Of a stretch of DNA of 64,000 nucleotides, positions 1-10,526 are shown in pieces. The notes beneath the pieces were generated by a model. The model was not told where the DNA came from, made no database searches, and saw nothing but the letters and a program-made list of their open reading frames with translations. Position numbers and translations under genes: made by a program. Positions within the stretch are counted from its first letter, which is position 1; the number at the start of each line of letters is the position of its first letter. The stretch comes from Anopheles merus. Its lineage: Eukaryota; Arthropoda; Insecta; Diptera; Culicidae. The stretch is from positions 1-64,000 of the forward strand of contig NW_024427588.1 of assembly GCF_017562075.2 (NCBI RefSeq). Direction: 5' to 3'.

Positions 1-149
1 TAAGCACGTTTCGGTTGTCCGAAGCGCGATTGCCACAAAAATGCGTGATCGTTCCATTATGAACTCGATCGTTTTGCGCTTAATGCCAGCAGCAGCCAGT
101 CGCTTTATCATATGGCGCTGATATCGGTACAATGTTTACCTCGACCCAT
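1..149 (-). pseudogene. Tc1-like transposase, N-terminal fragment
   Basis: The minus strand starts with an ATG at 149-147 and follows the N-terminal helix-turn-helix coding region of the transposase at 48192, including the stretch that starts GRGKHCTD. One base is missing near 125 (GATTAT in the other copy reads GATAT here), so the frame is lost after about ten codons. The remainder, with the catalytic domain, is outside the window. It is a fragment of a DNA-transposon transposase and is not functional as seen. Confidence 0.75.
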
Positions 150-882
150 TGTTACTAACATTGCTTGCTTGGACCGTCAAGAACGCGCTGGTTAAAAAGT
201 TGGACACGGCTGATCCCGTGCTCAGCCTTCGTTTCTGCTTCAACACGTGATGAATTACATCGTTGTTGAGCAGCGAAAAAAGTGTATGGATAAAAACTAT
301 CTATGAGTAAGCGAGTGACCGTCACCCATTTAAATCGAGAACAGAATACTGCCGCGCTCATGAAACAAAACGCCCATTGAAAAGAACAACTGCGCGCCAG
401 CTCAATGCACGCACAAAGTTTCCTATGCACGCACCAGCTTCAACGCAGAGATGCACGCTGGCCTTTCAATGTCGTGCACTGGCGAAACACCTGTGAGGGG
501 ATGCCGAGTTCTTTGCTATTGTGCGCGTGTCCATTTCGCATCGCTGTCGCATGCACATTCATCAATCAGCACACCTGCGTTTTCGTCCAAGGAACAAGCT
601 GCTGTCGATGCAAACTGTTGGAACATTTGTAAGGTTCCAACATCTGTCAGACCAGGAGATGTTTTGATCCGGTTCAAAACACATAAAAAGGGAGAAAAAC
701 CGCGGAATCGGCCCTTAACGACAAAAGCGAACAAGTGTACAAACGATTATAAGAGAGAGAAATAAAAACACTAATTTTTTGGCACTGCGTTAAAGTAGCC
801 TAAAGAATTTAATTCTCTAAAGTTTTTTACACGGGAAGCAAACGTTTTCCAACACAAACTTTAGCTTTTATCCAAGTGTGTA
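150..882 (-). other. 5' non-coding region of the Tc1-like element
   Basis: This stretch has no gene. Positions 150-620 are the leader of the Tc1-like transposase; the same sequence stands at about 47700-48190. Short open frames in it are not conserved between the two copies. Positions about 640-850 are unique to this copy. Confidence 0.6.
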
Positions 883-1018
883 TGTTATAACTCGTGGAAG
901 GAAGACACATGTGTTTCGTTCGTAGTTCAGACACAGAGTGCCGTTTATTCTCACTGACAGCTGTTTGCTACCCAACTAGCAGTTTCTGTCGATGAACAGC
1001 TGTCAGACGTATATGACA
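883..1018 (-). repeat. 3' LTR of the gypsy element
   Basis: A 136-bp direct repeat of 5192-5327, differing at one base that I can see (GATGAACAG against GATGGACAG). It is bounded by TG...CA and preceded by the target duplication GTGTA. Confidence 0.9.
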
Positions 1019-1033
1019 ACTCTCTCCTCCTAA
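1019..1033 (-). promoter_or_regulatory. Polypurine tract of the gypsy element
   Basis: The minus strand reads TTAGGAGGAGAGAGT directly before the 3' LTR, the expected position and composition for the plus-strand DNA primer. Confidence 0.6.
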
Positions 1034-1104
1034 CAATAAAAGTGATTACTTGCTAAAGTGTGAAAGACAATTCATATTTATATTCTAAATTAAAGTAATA
1101 ATCC

Positions 1105-4100
1105 CTAATCACGGTATCGAATTGGTGGTTGTCGAGTTCTTGTTGATCTCCTAACTTGAGTTTGAGATTCTTCTCCACAAGCTAAATCTTCATTGATATT
1201 ATCAGATCTAACCATCTCCGTTTCTGAATCATGAGGGAGTTGAAACTCTTCCATCCTATCTGGCAGATAAACTGATTCATCTATCCAAGGTTCTATGTTT
1301 TGGTTACTACTATGGTGGATTGATATTTCTTCAGGACCAGATCTCATTTGGTTTATGTGCCTTTTCCACATCCTTCCATCGTCTAATCGTATTTCGTAAT
1401 GCAGTTTTCCTAGCTTCTTTGTAATCGTTCCAAATTTCCACTTTTCGGTCTGGGAAAGGAAATCTCTTGCTGCTACTCTTTCGTTTACTGCAAATGATCT
1501 TGTCGTTTTGTGTACTACTTCGGGATTGGATTTCTTTTCGATTTTTGGTACCATAACATCAAGCCGAGACCGTATCTGTCTGTTTAACATTAACCGCGAG
1601 GGACTTTCCCCTGTGCTTGGATGAGTTGTTTTCCTGTACGCTAGCAGTATGTTTTGTAACTTTTTGGAATTTCAGATTTATGGCATTGCATAGTTTTAAT
1701 TTTATCTTTAATTGTTTGTACATATCTTTCTGCCTGACCATTTGTTGCGGGATGGTAAGGAGCTCCTGTTTTATGGGTTATTCCGTTAGATTTTAAGAAT
1801 GTTTGGAATTTTTCTGACATGAATTGTGTACCTCTATCGGTCACTAAAATTGATGGCAAGCCAAAAGTGGCAAAAATTTCTCGCATTTTTCTATAGTAGT
1901 GTCTGTATTCATATCCGGTGTTATTTTTACTTCAGGCCATTTGCTGTACGCATCTACTAGAATAAGAAAATATATACCCATAAATGGCCCAGCGTAATCC
2001 GCATGTACTCTTTCAAAAACTGATTGTGGACGCTTCCATACATGAGTTGGTACTTTAGGAGGATCTTTTCTTACTTTTGCACAAGAAACACAGTTTTTTG
2101 ATAATCTTTCTATGTCGTTATCCATATTTTTCCACCAACAATAAGATCTAGCAAGAGATTTCATGCGTGATATGCCGAAATGGCCTTCATGAAGTTCGTC
2201 TAAGACTCGATTTCGTAATTGAGGTGGAACGTAGACCCTAGCGCCTCTCATAAGACATCCCTTTTGAAGAGAAAATTGTGTCTGGTCGATTCCAAAACGA
2301 TCGTTAATGGATACTGTTCTCCCTGAATTTAATCCGTCTATTAGTAATTGAACATTTATGTCTTTGCTAGTCTCTTTACTAAGTTCTTCTACTGATACGG
2401 GAAGATTTTCTATTTGATTTAGTTCAATTTCATCGGGTTCTTCTGTATCCTCCAGCTGAATGTCTCGGATTGGCAATCGTGACATTCCGTCAGCATTTCC
2501 GTGTTCTTTTGATGGTCGATATCTAATCTCAAAATTGAATGATTCTAGAAATACAGCGTAATGTTGCATGCGAGTTGCTGATAGCGTTGGCAAACCTTTC
2601 TGTGGTGATAGAATTTGAGAAAACTGGCTTGTTATCGGTTATTAAGATAAATTTTCTTCCATAAAGATATCGGTAAAACTTTTTAACTCCGAAATAATCG
2701 CATATGCTTCTTTATCCACCTGAGTATATCTTTGTTGGGTTGGTGATGGTGTTTGAGATGCGTATTGAATTGGATATTCTTTGCCATCTGGATAGATGTG
2801 ACTTACTAAAACGGCGCCAACTCCGTAGGGCGAAGCATCTACTGCTAGAGCTATTGGTAAGCTAGGATCGTAGTGTACCAAGATCCGTTCAGATTGAATT
2901 TCCTTTTTGATCCATTCAAATGCGTCCTGGCAACCTTTATGCCATTCGAAAGGAATTTCGTTTTTAAGTAAATTATTTATGGGATAGATCTTTTCACTTA
3001 AATTTGGGATAAATCTCGCGTAATAATTCACAAGGCCTACAAAAGCTCTTACCTCATCTTTGTTCCTTGGTTTTGGCATTAGTTGAATGGCAGTAATTTT
3101 CTCCTTCATTTTGTGAATACCGTACTTGTCGATCCTGTATCCACAGTATTCTATGCAATCTGCAAGGAAATTACATTTGCTATCATTCACTCTCATATTA
3201 TGGTCTTGAAATCGTTTTAAAACAGTGCGCAGTCTTTCCACATGGGTCTTGTCATCAGGAGCTGTTATTTTACATCATCTAAAAATACAGAAACGCCTGG
3301 AATTCCTTGGAGAATCTGTGTGATTTCTCTTTTGGAATATGGCTGGGGCAGAAGCAACCCCGTACATTAACCGTGTTGGTCTGAATAGTCCCATGTGAGT
3401 GTTCAGTGTTAAAATTCCTGATGTTCAGGTTTAACTGTCATCTGTAAATATGCCTGCGCTAAATCTATTTTCGAGAATTTTTCTCCCCCAGCCATGTTAG
3501 CAAAAAGCTCCTCTATTGTGGGCTAAGGAAACTCGTCTATTACCAAGTTTTTGTTCACCGTTAATTTATAATCTCCACACAATCGTACACGGTTTCCTGA
3601 TTTTTTTACGGGTACTATTGGTGTAGCCCATTCACTGCGATTGACTTTTATTAAAATTCCTTGATTTACTAAATCGTTAATTTCTTTCTCGACACTTTCT
3701 TTTAATGCAAATGGTATAGTACGATTTTTTAGAAATATTGGCAACGCATTTTCTTTTAGGATAAGAGATGCTTGAATATTTGAAATCTCTCCTAATGACT
3801 TACGAAAGACTACCTCGAATTCTTCTTTTAATTTTTTTATCACTTCTTGATTAGTATTAGAATGGGTGACAATTTGATTTACGTACGAGTTCCCCTTACT
3901 TAATAATTCGTTCCAATCAAATTTCAAATCTCGCATCCATGTTCTTCCTACAATAGGTCCTTTTAGACTCTACCACAATAGTGTTAATTTTGTTTTAGCA
4001 TTTTCCACTATAACACTAATTGTACCAAATAACTTTATAGATCCTCCACAATAGCTTTGTAATTTTATATCTGATTCTCTAATAGGGATATCTTTAAACC

Positions 4101-4454
4101 ATCTTTGTTTGTCGTTCATACTGATAATAGAAAACGGGGATCCTGAATCTACTTCAAATTGAATTTTAGTATTATTGACTTTTAGTGTTATGTATATTTT
4201 TGCGGTATGTGGTTTGCATTTTGGTATAAATTGTTGATCAAAATTGAGTTTACCTCTTCGTTCTCCTCGCTGTCTTGATGTTGTTCGTCAATTAACCTCA
4301 CACTTTTGCTTCTATTGTTCGTGCGACAGACGCGCTGCAAATGTCCAATTTTCCCGCACTTTTTGCAGACGGTTCTTTTGTGCTTGCATACATATGCAAA
4401 ATGTGATTCTCCACATCTATAACACTCGACGTTTTTCTTCGTTGTGTTGCTCAC
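1105..4454 (-). pseudogene. Gypsy pol remnant: zinc knuckles, protease, RT, RNase H, integrase
   Basis: Pieces in several frames. Two CCHC knuckles are at about 4430-4330 (CYRCGESHFAYVC and CKKCGKIGHLQRVC). A protease DSG sits at about 4145. RT starts with the CGDYK motif near 3575; the FLDD active-site box is near 3270, out of frame with its neighbours. RNase H (AVDASPYGVGAVL) is near 2830. The integrase zinc-binding region (HEGHFG, CVSCAK) is near 2190-2080, and DD35E core segments (ADYAGPF; VTDRGTQF; NGQAERY) run from 2010 to 1730. Frames break at roughly 1590, 1640-1880, 2600, 3240 and 3520. Decayed retrotransposon pol. Confidence 0.85.
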
Positions 4455-4459
4455 GATGT

Positions 4460-5095
4460 TTACTTCTTCACTTCAGCACCTCTGCTATTCAGCACTTCAG
4501 CACTTCTGCTATTCAGCACTTCAGCGCCATCTCCGGCGGCTTCCATGGCTAAAGCAATTTGCTTAGCTTTTTCCAGTGTTAGATTTCTTTCTTCAATCAG
4601 CCGGTTGCGTATTCTTGGATTTCGTACACCAAAAACTAGCTGGTTCCTGAGCGCCTTTGTCAAATATTGCCCGAAATCACAATTAGCCGCCACTTTTTGC
4701 AAAGCCGTGATGAACTCCGTTACAGTTTCGCCTTCAGTCTGAAGTCGTTGACGAAACTTCCATAGTTCCACCATTTCGAGGGGTTTCGGGTCGAACAGCT
4801 CATCCAAACACTTCACTATTTGTTCGTATGTTTTGTCTTCTGGTTCTTCCGGAGAAATATGATCACACAATAAATTGTATGAATCAACACCCATGTAATG
4901 CAGAAGCATGACTTTTTTATTATTCGATTTAACCTCAAATACCGACATTGCTCCTTCGAAGCGTTTCACCCAGCGGGCCCATTGCATGAGCCCTATGTTA
5001 AAAGGTTCCATATCGAATTTTGCCATTGTGGTGCGTTGTTCACTCTGTGCGATGTTCTGCTTTGTACCACTGCTTGTTGGTTTCTCTTCGATCAT
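4460..5095 (-). CDS. Gag-like protein of the gypsy element
   Basis: An open frame of 211 codons lying first in the element. It is a hydrophilic capsid-type protein with a motif region around WARWVKRFEGA and a central segment typical of Ty3/gypsy retrotransposon gag (DELFDPKP, FRQRLQTEGETVTEF). The C-terminus carries a short repeat, AEVLNSR. It stops just before the zinc-knuckle segment, which lies in another frame; this is either a programmed shift or decay. The structural role is known for the family; activity of this copy is unlikely because pol is broken. Confidence 0.7.
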   Translation of the reverse strand: MIEEKPTSSGTKQNIAQSEQRTTMAKFDMEPFNIGLMQWARWVKRFEGAMSVFEVKSNNKKVMLLHYMGVDSYNLLCDHISPEEPEDKTYEQIVKCLDELFDPKPLEMVELWKFRQRLQTEGETVTEFITALQKVAANCDFGQYLTKALRNQLVFGVRNPRIRNRLIEERNLTLEKAKQIALAMEAAGDGAEVLNSRSAEVLNSRGAEVKK

Positions 5096-5175
5096 GACAC
5101 TGTCTCCACTTATACCCGATTGTTTCAGCTTTTCTTTAACTGCGTAGCGCTAGCTTTCCAGGGTTCTCAGAATTT

Positions 5176-5189
5176 GTCACTCGTCGCCA
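5176..5189 (-). promoter_or_regulatory. Primer-binding site of the gypsy element
   Basis: Two bases inside the 5' LTR the minus strand reads TGGCGACGAGTGAC. The first ten bases fit the complement of an insect tRNA-Ser 3' end; the tRNA assignment is from memory of tRNA sequence and is tentative. Confidence 0.5.
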
Positions 5190-5191
5190 AT

Positions 5192-5327
5192 TGTTATAAC
5201 TCGTGGAAGGAAGACACATGTGTTTCGTTCGTAGTTCAGACACAGAGTGCCGTTTATTCTCACTGACAGCTGTTTGCTACCCAACTAGCAGTTTCTGTCG
5301 ATGGACAGCTGTCAGACGTATATGACA
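5192..5327 (-). repeat. 5' LTR of the gypsy element
   Basis: A 136-bp direct repeat of 883-1018, followed by the second copy of the GTGTA duplication. The minus-strand promoter of the element would lie here. Confidence 0.9.
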
Positions 5328-5331
5328 GTGT

Positions 5332-5403
5332 ACGCACGCTGTTTCACATGATAAAACACATTATATTCTGATAATGTGTGTTATCATGTGAAACAGCGTG
5401 CGT
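5332..5403. repeat. Near-perfect 72-bp palindrome inside the Tc1-like element
   Basis: The arms start ACGCACGCTGTTTCACATGA and are inverted around a short AT-rich centre near 5367. The other Tc1-like copy has only one arm, at about 47672-47703, so this copy has gained an inverted duplication. It could extrude as a cruciform. Confidence 0.85.
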
Positions 5404-5513
5404 ATTCTGACTGACTGAACTTTCAAACTTTCTAAAAGTATTCTGACTTTCAACGCAATATGACATCATGGCAAGCTACGTTTTTCAGACACAAACCCGC
5501 GCACTCGCACACA

Positions 5514-5620
<107 letters not shown>

Positions 5621-5944
5621 CACAAGTAACGTGGTAAAACAATTGCACGGTGCGATGAAAAAACAGGGTCCTAACTTAATGTCCGATACTGTAACTGTAA
5701 CTATAGGCCCGATTATTAAACACAAACGGAAATGACACAAGACAAGTGTGTCAAGACAAACGGAAAATAGGTATGCATTTTGAAACTGTTCTTGTGACAG
5801 ACAAGTTTCGTTAAGTTTTTTCTTTCGTCAAAACTGTGTCAAAGCATTTGGCGATATGTCAAAAAGTTCAAAATCAAAATAAAAATCGTAAACAAGATAC
5901 AAACGTTTCTCAAGCTAACAACAATCCGTGATTTAAAAATCGAA

Positions 5945-7122
5945 ATGATTTTCTCCCACTTCGTGAGTGACGATAGCAGCAGTGAAGAAGAACCAACGGT
6001 GGATCTGGCAAAACAGCGCCGACTGCTTCGAAGTGTTTTCGACCCGTTACAGCTTTCTAACCAAGCGTGAGTTCATCATTCAGATCATTTGTGCAAACTG
6101 TGTTAAACATCTCTCATTTCGTGGTTGTTAATTTCAGATTTAAGAAAAATTTCCGTGTGTCGAAGGAAATTTTTGTTGACATTCTGGCGGAGATCGAGCC
6201 CAAGTTCCCACCGGTTAAGGGAAAGGGGCTCAAGCCAAACGAAATGTTGGCTGCTGCTCTGCGGTTTCTAGCTGAAGGCAGCTACCAAAATGGAACAGGA
6301 AACGATTATAAAATAGCTATTGCTCAGCCTACTTTCTCGGTAGCCTTTGCAAAGTGCTTAAATATAATCGAAGAAACTTTAGGGAACAAATGGATCTCTT
6401 TAGCGATGGAACCAGATGAGCAACAAGATGCACGACGATACTTCTACTCAAAAAGTGGCATCCCTGGTGTTGTGATGTGTGTTGATGGAACACACATAAA
6501 AATTATTGCCCCAGTGGACGATTACGATCAGCATTTTAACCGGAAGGGCTATTACAGCTTAAACGCGATGATTGTAAGTAAAGCTTTCAGTGTTTGTCGT
6601 ATGTTTTGTACTTCAATATTATTTTTCTTCGTACCGGTAGATTTGCGACCATCTCATGAAAATTCGTTATGTGAATGCCAAATTCGGAGGAGCTAATCAC
6701 GATTCACATATTTGGAATGTAAGTGGAATGGACAACTTTTTCGAAACAAAACATCGACGCGGAGAAACTGCATTCAATCTACTAGGTAATACATTAAACC
6801 ATCCGATGGGTATTTGTTTATGTAAATAATCTTTTGAATTCTCACAGGTGATGCTGGATACCCGTCAAAACCGTGGTTAATAACACCAAAACGTAATCCT
6901 GCTCCAAACACACCAGAAGCTGCCTTTAATAAAAACCATTCTTTAGGTAGAGAAATAGTGGAGCGCACGATCGGGTTGCTCAAAAATAGATTCAGATGTT
7001 TGTTAGGTGCTCGACAGTTGCACTACACCCCGGTAAAAGCAACTCAAATAACGAACGTATGTTGTATGTTACACAACATGTGCATTGCGTATGGATTGGA
7101 AGAGCCAAGCTCAGATGAATAA
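5945..7122 (+). CDS. Harbinger transposase (HARBI1-like), four exons
   Basis: Exons by GT-AG junctions: 5945-6066, 6138-6573, 6641-6785 and 6848-7122, giving 325 codons with all phases consistent and no internal stop. The protein has an acidic N-terminus (about residues 9-17), a helical DNA-binding middle region (GKGLKPNEMLAAALRFLAEG) and a DDE nuclease. The catalytic residues I assign are D157 in CVDGTHIK, D207 in ANHDSHIWN and E273 in IVERTIGLLK. The motif GYYSLNA before the second intron is also typical. Introns of about 60-75 bp fit insect genes. The first ATG with an in-frame acidic leader was taken as the start. It would cut and join the element's ends, with the minus-strand partner needed for nuclear import or DNA binding in related elements. 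It looks potentially functional. Confidence 0.88.
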
Positions 7123-7413
7123 AAGGCAACTAGAGGCAGGCTAGAGGTCAAGTTCATTTATTTTTTAAGTTCATCACATAAGTTTGCATCACAAAAAGAG
7201 TTCATTTATCACAGTTCAGTTAATAGAAATTCAATTAATAAAAACATTAAACGCTAACTTACAACTAAAATCTTAAAATTATGAAAAATAAGAATCACTA
7301 ATTGGTTTTGCGTTCTACAGCCTCTTTTAACATACCTGTGATATTTTCTAATACTACAATTGCCCTATTCAATGCGGCTGTGGACTCTTTTTGAGCTTCA
7401 ATGTTTTCTTTCA

Positions 7414-8402
7414 TTAGATTAAGAAGCTGTTGGTTTTGCCGCAACACCGCTTCCGTGTTTTGTCGCTTACGACTCCTTTTTGACGAGCTTTTGCCGTTAT
7501 AGGATTTTGCTCCTCATTGTTCGGTGTCTCGCTGCCGTTGTTTGGCGCCCCGCTGCCGCTGTTTGGCTCCTCGTTGTTGCCGATTGGCAACAATTGGCTG
7601 CTGTTGTTGCTGCTGTTGTTGTTGTTGCTGTTGTTGTTGTTGTTGTTGTTGTTGTTGTCATAGTTGTTGTTTAAATTGCCCCAAGAGCGGCCTGAATTCC
7701 CTTCTATGGTGGCCTTCAAGTTCGTCAAATTGGCCACTCTTTCTTCCACGTCGTTTAATGGCCTTTGCTGAAACGGGCCGCCACCAGTGGCCAACAAAGA
7801 CGCTTTGTTCACACGGAGTTTTTTTTTTCACCGCACATTTATAATCAAACCAAACCTGTAAAACAAACAGCGAACATTAAAAGCAAAATATAAATATGTT
7901 GTGTCGCTCTTTTAATCTTACCCTCTTCCACGTTGCACCCGTTCTTATCGGCGGTCCCAGGGCGTTAAGGTGCTCAGCCATTTCCTCCCAGAAAGCGGTC
8001 TGGTCACCTTTATACATCCCTCTGGCGATGTCAGGGACCTTTTCCAACTCATCTACCATTTGTTGGTACTGTGTTCGCGATGTGCGGGCGTCTTTGTTAT
8101 TCCTAAAAGTGTATGCAGTATTAGGTTAATAACATTTGCATATGCTGTTGGATCTTGAAGAAGTTGCTAACTGAAGAAGTAGCTGGGATCCATTGCTGTT
8201 GAACGCAAACCGTGTGCGCGTGCCCTTCATCTTTCGACTATCATCGAACAACAGCAGAGGAAGTAAATACCAGCAGCTTCTTAAGCCGTAACAACAGATT
8301 ATCAGTATCTCCAGCATATCGCCATTTGTATGGATATGGCGGTAAACATATTTTTGTTTAAAATGATAAAATTTTATTATTAATGAAATAAAATACTTAC
8401 AT
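7414..8402 (-). pseudogene. Harbinger partner protein, Myb/SANT (zeste-like) DNA-binding, one frameshift
   Basis: Exons on the minus strand: a leader ending at 8401, 8102-7922 and 7855-7414. The first exon ends in AT and the next begins with G, so the start codon appears to be split by the 298-bp intron at 8103-8400. The encoded domain (QMVDELEKVPDIARG, FWEEMAEHLNALGPP, TWKRVWFDYK) is the zeste/Myb-SANT type found with Harbinger transposases. A run of ten A on the minus strand (7828-7819) puts the rest out of frame; nine would keep it open through TGGGPF and an asparagine-rich stretch to the stop at 7414. The shift may be real or a homopolymer sequencing error. The role in element DNA binding is known for the family. 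Confidence 0.7.
7590..7672. repeat. Trinucleotide (TTG/CAA)n tract
   Basis: Imperfect then perfect TTG repeats, encoding an asparagine-rich stretch on the minus strand in the Harbinger partner protein. Confidence 0.9.
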
Positions 8403-8892
8403 TTTGTCGTGAAAGCAACAGCTACAACTCTGACCGAAACAACACAACAACAAACAATCTGAGATTGGCGCCTTTCCGTGGCAAAAAGCTGACGGAAAGC
8501 TGTTTGACAGTTTTGGATTTCCGTTTGTGTTTCATAATACATATCTTGGCAGTGTGCTTGTGAGTTTGTGTTTCGTTAAATTTTATTTTCCAACACACAA
8601 CACAAACGGATGTCATAATACAAATCTTCCGATTTTGACAACTTGTCTTTACAATTTGTGTTTAATAATCGGGCCTTATGACTATTTTGATAACAATTTT
8701 TATTTATACTTAATGCGACATGTACCTATGGTTAATGAATTGCGTGAAGTTACTTCCTCATTTGAACCGTGAGAACGGTTGACTACCTGTTTATGTTTGT
8801 TGCGTTTCTGAAGCGCGCGCTATTGCTTGAGCCGTGTTTAGCTTGAACTTTGTTTTAACTTGAAGTGTTTTACTTCGCTACATCCGCATATA

Positions 8893-9810
8893 ACAGGTTG
8901 GCTGATAAGTCCCCGGTCTGACACATAGATGGCGCCGCTAGTATTAAATGAATATTATTTTTATATAGTACCAACCTTCAAATGATTCGTGTCAAAATTT
9001 GACGTCTGTATGTCAATTAGTTTGTGAGACAGAGCGTCTTTTGTCAAGCAACTTTTGTTATTGTGAAAAAATGGAAAAAAAGGAATTTCGTGTTTTGACA
9101 AAATACTGTTTTCTGAAGGGAAAAAAATACAGCGGAAGTAAAAACTTGGCTTGATAATGTGTTTCCAGACTCTGCTCCAGGGAAATCAACAATAATTGAT
9201 TGGTTTGCAAAATTCAAGCGTAGTGAAATGAGCACGGAGGACGGTGAACACAGTGGACGCCCGAAAGAGGTGGTTACCGACGAAAACATCAAAACATCCA
9301 CAAAATGATTTTGAATGACCGTAAAATGAAGTTGATCGAGATAGCAGAGGCCTTAAAGATATCAAAGGAACGTGTTGGTCATATCATTCATCAATTTTGG
9401 ATATGCGGAATCTCTGTGCAAAATGGGTGCCGCACGAGCTCACATTTGACCAAAACGCACCGTGCCACAAGTCATTGAGAACGATGGCAAAAATTCATAA
9501 ATTGGGCTTCGAATTGCTTCTCCACCCACCGTATTCTCCAGATCTGGCCCCAGCGACTTTTTCTTGTTTTCAGACCTCAAAAGGATGCTCGCAGGGAAAA
9601 AAATTGGCTGCAATGAAGAGGTGGTCGCCGAAACTGAGGCCTATTTTGAGGCAAAACCGAAGGAGTACTACCAAAATGGTATCAAAAAATTGGAAGGTCG
9701 TTATAATCGTTGTATCGCTCTTGAAGGGAACTATGTTGAACAATAAAAACGAATTTTGACAAAAAAACGTGTTTTTCTTTGTTAGACCGGGGACTTATCA
9801 GCCAACCTTT
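8893..9810 (+). mobile_element. Mariner transposon with internal deletion
   Basis: Inverted ends contain GGTTGGCTGATAAGTCCCCG on both sides, with TA flanks at 8891-8892 and 9811-9812. The 918-bp length is shorter than the usual 1.3 kb of mariners because the middle of the transposase is missing. Confidence 0.9.
9071..9746 (+). pseudogene. Mariner transposase, internally deleted
   Basis: Starts with MEKKEFRVLTKYCFLKGK and continues through the helix-turn-helix region (WFAKFKR, SGRPKEVV, ISKERVGHI). A frameshift lies near 9115 and another near 9290. At about 9450 the text jumps from LTFDQ to NAPCHKS, so the segment with the first catalytic Asp and the region up to the second Asp is gone. The C-terminal end with PPYSPDLAP, the third acidic position region and GRYNRCIALEG remains. 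It cannot catalyse transposition; the ends could still respond to a transposase in trans. Confidence 0.9.
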
Positions 9811-9845
9811 TATGATTTTACTTCATAATGAGGTCGTACGCAACC

Positions 9846-10526
9846 TGGCGAGCTTGATACGCTGTACGACAGTGAGGTCGCCGTACATCTCGTATATCTC
9901 GTCATTATAGCGGCTCCTCTAGGTTCTCTGAGATGAACTGATTTTTCAGGCTGTAGAATGACCGGTTGGCAGCCAGCATCCTTGCGCGCAACTCAGCTTC
10001 CATGCTGTTGTCGTTGCTGACCTTTGACCCCAGATAGGTGAATTCTGGGACGACTTCAAACGTGCGTTCACCTATCTGCACGTCACGCCTACGTAGATTC
10101 TGATTATTTGTTGGTAGGCCCGCTGATGTTGCCACCATCAGTTTGGTCTTTGCCTCCTTTATTTGCAATCCGAGGCTCTCTGCCGCCTGCTCGATCCCTT
10201 GGTAGGCTTCTGCTACATAGGAGAGCCGCAGACCAATGATGTCTATATCATCAGCGTATGCCAGGATCTGGGTTGACTTATAGAAGATGGTTCTCGTAGT
10301 CTCCACCCTCGAGTCGCGGATGGCCCTCTCTAGCGCCAGGTTGAAAAGGAGACTAGCAAGCCCGTCCCCCTGGCGTAGACTTTGGTGGTAGCAAAAGGTC
10401 CTGAGAGTTTTCCATCCCCTTCCACTTGGCAAGTGACGTTGGTCATAGTCATTCTAACTAGCCGTATCAGTTTGACCGGGTTTCCAAAAGAGCTCATAGC
10501 GTCATACAGTTTTACCCTGGCTATGG
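9846..10526 (-). pseudogene. RTE-like non-LTR retrotransposon fragment (RT 3' half)
   Basis: Same family as the element at 45248-50620 by direct sequence match. It encodes the RT segment with LRQGDGLA and the catalytic box YADDIDIIG, then FTYLGSKVSNDNS. A deletion near 9915 joins SENL to EEPL, removing a segment present in the longer copy. The fragment has the stretch around YADD that is deleted in the 45-50 kb copy. It is truncated at both ends and has no recognisable 3' tail. Confidence 0.85.

Larger units (their letters stand above)
883..5327 (-). mobile_element. Ty3/gypsy LTR retrotransposon (Mag-like), degraded
   Basis: Two 136-bp LTRs (883-1018 and 5192-5327) start TGTTATAAC and end TATATGACA; I count one difference between them. 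The flanks carry a 5-bp target duplication, GTGTA (878-882 and 5328-5332), so this is one discrete insertion into the Tc1-like element. On the minus strand a primer-binding site follows the 5' LTR and a purine tract precedes the 3' LTR. Gag, zinc knuckles, protease, RT, RNase H and integrase occur in the Ty3/gypsy order. The internal part has several frameshifts and stops. The zinc-knuckle and integrase motifs look like the Mag branch, but that placement is an inference. Confidence 0.88.
5706..8675 (+). mobile_element. PIF/Harbinger DNA transposon
   Basis: Perfect 21-bp terminal inverted repeats, starting GGCCCGATTATTAAACACAA at 5706 and its complement ending at 8675. Inside are a HARBI1-type transposase (plus) and a Myb/SANT-type gene (minus), the standard two-gene layout of this superfamily. 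The 3-bp flanks are ATA on the left and TTA on the right. Harbinger elements duplicate TWA, so this is either an imperfect duplication after mutation or a small boundary error. The element begins 13 bp from the end of the Tc1-like element. Length is 2970 bp. Confidence 0.9.

Noticed and set aside
405..765. Plus-strand open frames in the Tc1-like leader
   Set aside because: Antisense to the transposase leader and not conserved in the second copy at 47.7-48.2 kb.
5700..5705. Perfect TWA duplication of the Harbinger element
   Set aside because: The flanks read ATA and TTA; the expected 3-bp duplicate is not exact, so I do not claim it.
8126..8542. A separate minus-strand gene upstream of the Harbinger partner
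   Set aside because: It falls in the intron and leader of the partner gene and inside the transposon end; no domain.
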